Shown piece by piece: positions 11,680 through 16,437 of a DNA stretch of 16,437 bases. The stretch spans positions 1 to 16,437 of the forward strand of contig CAYGCQ010000025.1 of assembly GCA_964348455.1 (NCBI GenBank). The letters run 5' to 3'. This stretch comes from UBA10133 sp964348455. GTDB taxonomy: Bacteria > Patescibacteriota > Microgenomatia > UBA1400 > MFAQ01. The position numbers and the translations under genes are program-made. Every line of letters starts with the position of its first letter. Positions within the stretch are counted from its first letter, which is position 1. The notes below the pieces were generated by a model. It saw nothing but the letters and a program-made list of their open reading frames with translations, was not told the origin of the DNA and did not search any database.

Positions 11680-12642
11680 ATGAAAAACAATCTTAGTATT
11701 CTTTTACAGTTTCTTATCTTGGTCGCTGTGGCTTTCGGAGGTTTTTATCTTTACAGCCGCTTCTATCGGTCACCATCCGACACAGAGATCCACAACCCAC
11801 CACCCAAAGATTCGATGGATGTTCCGGACATATCTGCTACTCAACTTTCCGAAGGTGGAAACACAGTCCCGGAGCCGGAACTCGTCTACATCAAGGTCGG
11901 CGATCTAGCCGGCCTCCAAACCTATATGGACAGCCAAGCCAAAAATTGGCTAAACATCTCGACCAATATCCATAGCCAGGACGTCTTCGGAGCCGCTTCT
12001 AGCTCCGTAACCATACAAAACAATGCCTGTGACGCTGTCTGGCCACTTAATAAGCTCTGTCGCTATGCTTCCATTGAGTACACCGCTATCTACAAGGGTG
12101 TTATGACTGGAGGCACACAAGCCAACTTCGTTCTCCACCCAAGCGTCACTCTAGGTGATGACTGGACCGAGACCAAGCGAGAGCTTGTAAACGGAAAAAT
12201 GGAAGTAACTTTCATGGCTACGGCAACGGTAACTTTCTCCGGCAACATGTGTGTCACCAGTGTTGAGGAAAATACACCAACTTCGGTCGAAACCGGACAA
12301 GCCGCGCCCCAGGACAATAGCTACACGATCAAGACCAAGGATGAACGCTTGCTCCCAGATATTGGACCTTGGGTTTACGACTTGGAAGTCAACGAAGAGG
12401 CCCTTCGCATCGATAGTTACAAAAAGGCCAAAACTATCGCTCTTCTTCCCGACAAAGTAAACACTCTTTACTCCTACATCGAAGCAGACATGATGCCTGG
12501 CGGTGAGTTCTATGAAGCCGTAAAGGCTTTCTACACTCCTGAACTGGCTCAGATTTACAGAGTCAAGGGCTGGAACATCGTCATGAGTCCTACTCGCGGT
12601 GATCCCCTAGTCCGCTGCGATGGAACCAACGTCAACAAATAG
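11680..12642 (+). CDS. Membrane-anchored exported protein, 320 aa
   Basis: GGGAGGT precedes the ATG. The anchor helix spans about residues 6-26 (preceded by MKNNLS, followed by YSRFYRS), then a Pro/Asp/Ser linker (about 30-65). The domain has four cysteines ('NNACDAV', 'NKLCRYA', 'NMCVT', 'VRCDG'), enough for two disulfides outside the membrane. The middle is strand-rich ('ASIEYTAIYKGVMTGG', 'KMEVTFMATATVTFSG'). After a polar loop, a long helical part follows ('EEALRIDSYKKAKTIALLP', 'EFYEAVKAFYTPELAQIYRVKGWN'). The strand-then-helix order faintly recalls DUF4230-type proteins, but I cannot confirm it. Own promoter and terminator. Confidence 0.82.
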   Translation: MKNNLSILLQFLILVAVAFGGFYLYSRFYRSPSDTEIHNPPPKDSMDVPDISATQLSEGGNTVPEPELVYIKVGDLAGLQTYMDSQAKNWLNISTNIHSQDVFGAASSSVTIQNNACDAVWPLNKLCRYASIEYTAIYKGVMTGGTQANFVLHPSVTLGDDWTETKRELVNGKMEVTFMATATVTFSGNMCVTSVEENTPTSVETGQAAPQDNSYTIKTKDERLLPDIGPWVYDLEVNEEALRIDSYKKAKTIALLPDKVNTLYSYIEADMMPGGEFYEAVKAFYTPELAQIYRVKGWNIVMSPTRGDPLVRCDGTNVNK

Positions 12643-12653
12643 TTTTATACTTC

Positions 12654-12680
12654 AAAGCCCCCTCAATTGAGGGGGCTTTT
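12654..12680 (+). terminator. Terminator of the 320-aa gene
   Basis: Perfect palindrome AAAGCCCCCTC-AATT-GAGGGGGCTTT, ending in T. Confidence 0.93.
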
Positions 12681-12695
12681 ATATAAGCAACAATC

Positions 12696-12793
12696 TGTCA
12701 TTCCGGGTCGCAGAGTCGCCTGGGAGACCTTGACCAGGAATCCAGATCTACAGTAAATACGGTCCCCGTCATTCCTGGCTTGACCAGGAATCC
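12696..12793. repeat. Hairpin repeats downstream of the 320-aa gene
   Basis: Positions 12696-12743 contain the 22-base core (12712-12733) shared with 67-88. Positions 12768-12793 are a second copy whose reverse complement is at 13057-13083. The latter two bracket the GIY-YIG remnant. Confidence 0.85.
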
Positions 12794-12810
12794 ATCCAAT
12801 AAGTTCCGAA

Positions 12811-13031
12811 TTAAATTAATTCTTCCCAATCAGGATTAGTTGCTTCAATTAATTCAATCTTCCAAAATCTTTTCCATCATAAACCAACTTATCAACACAA
12901 TATTTCTGAGTGAAACCTTTAATTTTGCCTGAAATGTGTAGATTCATTCTGTTTTGTAAATTTCCTGTTCCTCCGACATACAAAGTACCATATTTAGAGC
13001 TAGCCAAAATATATACAAAATACTTTCTCAT
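12811..13031 (-). pseudogene. GIY-YIG nuclease remnant with internal deletion
   Basis: From ATG 13031 the frame reads MRKYFVYILASSKYGTLYVG, the GIY-YIG module (VYI...YVG) of UPF0213-type small nucleases, with the conserved Arg in 'NLQNRMNLH'. It runs to about 'DKLVYD' and then leaves frame, stopping near 12849. In another frame the expected C-terminus reappears: 'WKRFWKIELIEATNPDWEEL', ending at TAA 12813-12811. About 25 codons between, which normally include a 'REKQ...' helix, are missing. A longer N-terminal frame to 13109 is only translated repeat ('VIPGLTRNP') and terminator. TATAAT (13043-13038) lies six bases before the ATG. Likely non-functional. Confidence 0.85.
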
Positions 13032-13037
13032 AGAACA

Positions 13038-13043
13038 ATTATA
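13038..13043 (-). promoter_or_regulatory. -10 of the GIY-YIG remnant
   Basis: Minus-strand TATAAT ending six bases before the ATG, the same distance as at secE, implying a leaderless transcript. No ribosome site and no clear -35. Confidence 0.45.
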
Positions 13044-13056
13044 GGAGTAATTTAAT

Positions 13057-13083
13057 GGATTCCTGGTCAAGCCAGGAATGACA
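13057..13083. repeat. Hairpin repeat, inverted copy of 12768-12793
   Basis: ggattcctgg/ccaggaatgaca around tcaag. Its reverse complement matches 12768-12793 except at the last position. It lies within the start-side flank of the GIY-YIG remnant. Confidence 0.88.
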
Positions 13084-13107
13084 AAAAGCCCCGCCTTTCG
13101 GCGGGGC
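13083..13107 (-). terminator. Terminator of the 529-aa gene
   Basis: Minus strand GCCCCGCC/GGCGGGGC with a GAAA tetraloop, then TTTTT. Confidence 0.94.
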
Positions 13108-13126
13108 ACAAACTAACATTACTCAC

Positions 13127-14716
13127 TTAAAGCAATCCTACCAACCACCACTGCTGGCCAAAAATGACCACGATCAGTAGTAAAATCGCAGTGAAGAGCA
13201 TAGCGCCATCAAATGGTGAACGAACACTCCATTCAGGAGCCACCCACTGCTTGGCAGGCTGACTTCTCAGAGCTGCTGAACCTGCAACGGTCAACAAAAA
13301 AGCTATGAGAAAGCTTACCCAAGGAGCCAGATGAACTGCCAGTAGGAAAATAAAATAAATTAACAATCCAAATCCTCCGGCAGCCAATGATCCCCACCTT
13401 GAAGATTTATCCTCACCACTAGGACGAATACTTTCTACGACTGAGAGGATTGACCCAATCAAAAAGTATAGATAAACAATCAAGGGAAATGCCATGGCTG
13501 CAAAATTCATGGTCGAAAAGTAGTACCCAAGCTGGACAATGGGGGGAACAGAACTAATTAACATCCCCGGAAACATGCTCTGAATGGCCCCGATTCGAGT
13601 AAAAATAAGTCCTCCAAAAACCGCCACCAACAAAAAGTTTGCAGCAAGTGGAGAATAATCTTTACCGGTTGCCAGAGAGACAGCCATCACAAAAGCCAGC
13701 TCGAGAAGAAAAATTAACAACCCCACCCAAGCAGGAACCGAGGGTGGTAATAGAACAAAAATTGCCACAACAGCCATGGCCACTGAGACAACTCCATCCA
13801 ATTTTTGTTCTCGATAGATAATGTCACCTATAAGCGAAACCAGCACGCCGATTCCAAGGACAAAAATCAGGCTCTGAACTCGACCCAAGAAACCTCTTGC
13901 ATCCAAGCTTCCACGAAAGTTTAATGGATTATCATCTGGTTTTTGAGGTACAAGTTCTTGCACCGATCCAGCAGGTTGAGACTGTGCACTGGGAGCATAA
14001 GGATCGCTATTTGGCGTGGAGGACTCACCTGAAAAATCAAATTCACCACCGGGGCTGGCAGGCTGATCGAAGTTGAAATCTGAGCCGTAAGCTGAAGAGG
14101 AGTTTGAAGAGTACATATAGTACCCGACAGCACCCAACAGCAGCACGACTACCACGATCCCTGCGTAGAGCATCATCTTCTTGCTTACGGGTTTCTTTCC
14201 ACCCTGAGGCTCGACGGCATCATCTTTCTTCGCAAAAAGCTTAGAAAAGAAACTGCCCCCTCCACCAGACGCGCTCCTTGGAGCTTTTCCTGCTCTTCGA
14301 GCTCTCACTGCTGCAGACCTCCTAGAGCTCGGATCAGGAGTATATGTGGGATCAGGAGCTTGATTTGTAGGCCCGGGCATATCATCAACAGGGCCACCAG
14401 GTCCAAAATCAGCCGTACTTGGAGCAGCGGCAGGTGAGGTGAAAAAAGTGCCGGGGGAAGGAGTCACTATGGCGTCTCCGCTACTTGTCGAAAGCAGTGA
14501 CTCAATTCGACTTACATCCACGCCTTGCCCTCTCATCGCGCTAGCCATTTTCGCCGCATCCCATTTGTACCTAATGGCACCTTTAGCCATCACTTCAACA
14601 ACAGGCTTTTTATCCTCTTGAGAAAGTGGTGGAACCGTCAGGGCCGCAGAGAAAGCTGCTGCGAGGGAGCCAGTAATTTTCGCTTCCTTTAACCATTCCT
14701 TAAATTTATCACTCAT
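13127..14716 (-). CDS. Large multi-spanning membrane protein, 529 aa
   Basis: AAGGAGGT precedes the ATG at 14716. Part one (1-75) is a helical cytoplasmic-type domain with Lys/Glu and Ala. Part two (76-180) is low-complexity, rich in Pro, Ser, Gly and Arg ('RRSAAVRARRAGKAPRSASGGGG'). One membrane helix (about 181-201) follows. Part three (202-270) is a Ser/Pro/Asp linker. Part four (275-529) holds about eight to nine helices; short loops include 'REQKLDG' and 'RPSGEDKSSR'. No catalytic motif is seen. The layout suggests a scaffold or a channel/transporter-like membrane domain tethered to a soluble head, but no family can be named. Single-gene unit. Confidence 0.82.
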   Translation of the reverse strand: MSDKFKEWLKEAKITGSLAAAFSAALTVPPLSQEDKKPVVEVMAKGAIRYKWDAAKMASAMRGQGVDVSRIESLLSTSSGDAIVTPSPGTFFTSPAAAPSTADFGPGGPVDDMPGPTNQAPDPTYTPDPSSRRSAAVRARRAGKAPRSASGGGGSFFSKLFAKKDDAVEPQGGKKPVSKKMMLYAGIVVVVLLLGAVGYYMYSSNSSSAYGSDFNFDQPASPGGEFDFSGESSTPNSDPYAPSAQSQPAGSVQELVPQKPDDNPLNFRGSLDARGFLGRVQSLIFVLGIGVLVSLIGDIIYREQKLDGVVSVAMAVVAIFVLLPPSVPAWVGLLIFLLELAFVMAVSLATGKDYSPLAANFLLVAVFGGLIFTRIGAIQSMFPGMLISSVPPIVQLGYYFSTMNFAAMAFPLIVYLYFLIGSILSVVESIRPSGEDKSSRWGSLAAGGFGLLIYFIFLLAVHLAPWVSFLIAFLLTVAGSAALRSQPAKQWVAPEWSVRSPFDGAMLFTAILLLIVVIFGQQWWLVGLL

Positions 14717-14787
14717 TTCCTACCTCCTTCTAACAGATTATTTTCAAAGTTCTCTCCTCTAAAGGATTTAGATTCGATATACCCCAT

Positions 14788-14793
14788 ATTTTA
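14788..14793 (-). promoter_or_regulatory. -10 of the 529-aa gene
   Basis: Minus-strand TAAAAT preceded by TG, about 72 bases before the start. A TTGAAG lies 15 bases further upstream. Confidence 0.45.
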
Positions 14794-14863
14794 CACCATA
14801 ATCGCAAACTTCAACACTATCAGATAATTTTCTAGCTTCTACCAGCTAACTCATAGGATTTGG

Positions 14864-14869
14864 TATAAT
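14864..14869 (+). promoter_or_regulatory. -10 of the zinc-ribbon gene
   Basis: TATAAT about 39 bases before the ATG at 14909; the -35 is unclear. Confidence 0.55.
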
Positions 14870-14908
14870 CTGATAACAGTTCTTTCAAATCATTCTTAGG
14901 AGGCAAAA

Positions 14909-15526
14909 ATGCCAACTGAAGCTATCCGCTGTCACACTTGCGGATCACCAAAATTAACCAAAGAGCACGAACTGTGGCGTTGTGGAAACTGTGATGGACT
15001 CACCAAGGTCACCAGCCAGGGTACGATTGCTGTACTGGAAGAGATCGAACCTATTGGTGCTCGAGAAAATCCAAAAGCAGAAATTGAAAACGAAGAGGGA
15101 AAAGAAGAAAAACCTGAACTCAGCAATGCAGGCTGTGCCTCTTACGTACTCCCCATTGTCTACATAATGATTCTGCTTATCATAGGAATCTATGGTTTTC
15201 CTGCTAAATATCTCCTTTGGGCCACACTCCTTTTTGAGTTCCTTTTGGGCCTCATTATGGACATTGATCCAGATAAGCCTGATGACTTCCCCGGTGGTCA
15301 GATAATACTGTCCTCACTTATACCCGGATACTTTGTTATGATCGCGGTAACCAACTTCTTTGGCGTGGCTATTTTTGCCACCTCAATCGCAAGCTGGATC
15401 ATAAGCCTCTTAGGCTTCTGGATTGGTATGTTCGGCGGCATTTCCTTAGTTGTTATTGGAAATTTGTTTAGACCCACTGTCGACGAACAAGTTCAAGAAA
15501 ATGCCGAAGAAACAGATACACAATAG
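14909..15526 (+). CDS. Zinc-ribbon membrane protein, 205 aa
   Basis: TAGGAGGC lies four bases before the ATG. The N-terminal 30 residues form a zinc ribbon with C8-x2-C11 and C25-x2-C28 ('RCHTCGSPK', 'RCGNCDG'). A charged Glu/Lys linker (about 45-72) follows, then four to five hydrophobic helices (about 79-98, 101-117, 130-150, 153-171 and 172-187). A Pro/Asp loop ('DIDPDKPDDFPGG') separates helices two and three, and the tail is acidic. Zinc-ribbon-plus-membrane proteins are widespread and often uncharacterised. The ribbon may bind a nucleic acid or a protein partner at the inner face. Own promoter and terminator. Confidence 0.82.
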   Translation: MPTEAIRCHTCGSPKLTKEHELWRCGNCDGLTKVTSQGTIAVLEEIEPIGARENPKAEIENEEGKEEKPELSNAGCASYVLPIVYIMILLIIGIYGFPAKYLLWATLLFEFLLGLIMDIDPDKPDDFPGGQIILSSLIPGYFVMIAVTNFFGVAIFATSIASWIISLLGFWIGMFGGISLVVIGNLFRPTVDEQVQENAEETDTQ

Positions 15527-15535
15527 TCCCTCATG

Positions 15536-15562
15536 GGCGCTCTTTACAGAGCGCCTTTTTTT
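15536..15562 (+). terminator. Terminator of the zinc-ribbon gene
   Basis: GGCGCTCT (15536-15543) pairs with AGAGCGCC (15548-15555) around TTAC, then seven T. The loop also contributes to the rplJ -35. Confidence 0.94.
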
Positions 15563-15572
15563 GATGTATAAT
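15543..15572 (+). promoter_or_regulatory. Promoter of rplJ-rplL
   Basis: TTTACA (15543-15548), 18 bases, TATAAT (15567-15572). The -35 sits in the loop and 3' arm of the preceding terminator, so terminator and promoter are fused. Confidence 0.72.
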
Positions 15573-15578
15573 AGGCAA

Positions 15579-15660
15579 GTTCCAAGACCGGAGGCGATCA
15601 CTAAGTCCTCCCGAGAACAGATTGTCTGTTTTGCGCGTCTTGTGTACGCGCCATTTTTTT
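15579..15660 (+). promoter_or_regulatory. L10 leader with attenuator
   Basis: The string CCAAGACCGGAGGCGAT (15582-15598) with GGAGG/CCTCC (15590-15594/15607-15611) and CCGAGA matches the L10-binding leader pattern known upstream of rplJ-rplL. AACAGA/TCTGTT (15616-15630) follows. Then comes a terminator-like GCGCGT/ACGCGC hairpin (15633-15651) and T7 (15654-15660). The L10-L12 complex would bind the first part and promote premature termination. It is the only leader here with a recognisable ribosomal-protein control site. Confidence 0.78.
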
Positions 15661-15670
15661 GGCAAAAACC

Positions 15671-15697
15671 GTCATTCCGACCGTAGCGGAGGAATCT
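15671..15697. repeat. Hairpin repeat in the rplJ leader
   Basis: gtcattccgaccgtagcggaggaatctc, a member of the tcattcc family with a less perfect stem. It lies between the attenuator and the rplJ start. Confidence 0.75.
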
Positions 15698-15728
15698 CAC
15701 ATCATCAAATATAAAAAATAAAAACAAA

Positions 15729-16253
15729 ATGCCAAACCAAAGAAAAATACATCAGTTAGCGGAAATTACCAAGCACTTACAAGATTCCAAGGCTATTATT
15801 CTCACCGAATACGCAGGACTTTCCGTCGCTGAACAAAACATGCTCCGAACCGAAGCCGACAACTCAGGTGGCACCTTCGTCGTCACCAAGAACAATCTTA
15901 TGCGTCTAGCTCTTGAAGAAAAATCAAAAGATCTTGCTAAAGATTTACATGATTTTCTACAAGGACCAACTGCTGTCTACTTCAGTCCAGACCCTGTCTC
16001 AGCCGCCAAAGTCATCGCCAAGTTCTCATCCGACCACGAAAAGCTGAAAATTAAAACAGGTGTTATGGATGACAAGGTAATAACCATTGCTGACATTCAA
16101 GCCCTTTCTAAATTACCAAGCCGCGAACAGCTCCTATCATCTCTTCTTTCTCAGCTTCAAGCACCAGCACAAGCTTTGGTTCGCCAACTTCAAGCTCCTA
16201 TGCAAAACTTCGTCTACGGACTCGAAGCTCTACGCGCCAAGCTGACAGCCTAA
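15729..16253 (+). CDS. rplJ: Large-subunit ribosomal protein L10
   Basis: L10 anchors L7/L12 dimers at the base of the ribosomal stalk and represses its own operon through the leader. The product is 174 residues, the usual length. The N-terminal rRNA-binding part shows 'SKAIILTEYAGLSVAEQN', 'VVTKNNLMRLAL' and 'GPTAVYFSPDPVSAAKVI'. The C-terminal helix ('LLSSLLSQLQAPAQALVRQLQAP') carries two LQAP repeats and would bind L12 dimers. No Shine-Dalgarno; AACAAA directly abuts the ATG. rplL follows after 112 bases that contain the inverted 65-base repeat. Confidence 0.97.
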   Translation: MPNQRKIHQLAEITKHLQDSKAIILTEYAGLSVAEQNMLRTEADNSGGTFVVTKNNLMRLALEEKSKDLAKDLHDFLQGPTAVYFSPDPVSAAKVIAKFSSDHEKLKIKTGVMDDKVITIADIQALSKLPSREQLLSSLLSQLQAPAQALVRQLQAPMQNFVYGLEALRAKLTA

Positions 16254-16260
16254 CACTCGC

Positions 16261-16324
16261 TGTCATGCCGGACCTGATCCGGCATCCAGGTTTTTCTGGA
16301 TTCCGTGTCAAGCACGGAATGACA
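16261..16324 (-). repeat. Two-hairpin repeat, copy 2 (inverted)
   Basis: Reverse complement of 4198-4262 with one length difference. It lies between rplJ and rplL inside the transcript; copy 1 precedes secE in the other orientation. Confidence 0.93.
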
Positions 16325-16365
16325 AACTTAAAAAGTCTCGTTAATTAATAATCATTAAACAAAAT

Positions 16366-16437
16366 ATGACCGAAAAAGTCACAAAACTCGTCGATCAAGT
16401 CAGTGAGCTATCCGTTTTGGAAGTAGCTGAACTTGTC
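16366..16437 (+). CDS. rplL: Ribosomal protein L7/L12, 5' part only
   Basis: L7/L12 is the multi-copy stalk protein that recruits translational GTPases. Only 24 codons are inside the window, read as MTEKVTKLVDQVSELSVLEV and onward, the typical N-terminal helix that dimerises and docks on L10 ('LSVLEVAELV' matches the family). AACAAA (16358-16363) lies two bases before the ATG and no Shine-Dalgarno is present. The gene continues past the right edge. Confidence 0.93.
   Translation, partial: MTEKVTKLVDQVSELSVLEVAELV

Noticed and set aside
13032..13109. N-terminal 26 codons of the GIY-YIG frame
   Set aside because: Translation of a hairpin repeat ('VIPGLTRNP') and of a terminator; the real start is ATG 13031.
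1..16437. CRISPR arrays, tRNA or rRNA genes
   Set aside because: No regularly spaced direct repeats, no cloverleaf with a TTCGA arm and no rRNA motifs were seen on either strand.

Overview
The window reads as a chromosomal segment of a bacterium of the Candidate Phyla Radiation (Patescibacteria, perhaps Microgenomates-like; the phylum is my inference). It carries the conserved order secE-nusG-rplK-rplA-rplJ-rplL on the + strand. That order is spread over 12 kb, because two blocks of mostly unrecognised genes lie inside it. Hairpin repeats of the type 'tcattcc...ggaatcc' are scattered between the genes.

Layout. (1) 1-1380: two + strand genes of unknown function that end in near-identical terminators. 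(2) 1440-2490: four very small - strand genes (75, 25, 57 and 59 codons), three of them with good promoters. (3) 2490-3030: no convincing protein gene. This stretch instead holds a dense set of stems and a possible H-type pseudoknot at 2693-2979, behind its own - strand promoter. I read it as an undescribed structured RNA. (4) 3071-4134: three small - strand genes, each its own transcription unit. (5) 4198-5124: a two-hairpin repeat, then secE (probably a leaderless mRNA) and nusG. (6) 5210-9103: first accessory block, with small membrane proteins, an exported protein divergent from a Kazal-like membrane-anchored protein, and a tandem pair of apparent paralogues. (7) 9180-10825: rplK with a long leader, and rplA with an unusual N-terminal extension. 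(8) 10875-15562: second accessory block, with two membrane-anchored exported proteins, a GIY-YIG nuclease remnant between inverted repeats, a 529-residue multi-spanning protein and a zinc-ribbon membrane protein. (9) 15567-16437: an L10-type leader with attenuator, rplJ, the second copy of the two-hairpin repeat (inverted), and the first 24 codons of rplL.

Two start styles coexist. Nearly every accessory gene has a GGAG/AAGGAG Shine-Dalgarno. All five of nusG, rplK, rplA, rplJ and rplL lack one and instead carry AACAAA within 0-3 bases of the ATG. Almost every accessory gene is also boxed by its own -10 element and hairpin terminator, so the blocks look like insulated single-gene units rather than operons. 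The accessory products are mainly membrane or exported proteins with paired cysteines, which suggests a cell-surface role, but no biochemical function can be assigned from the sequence.
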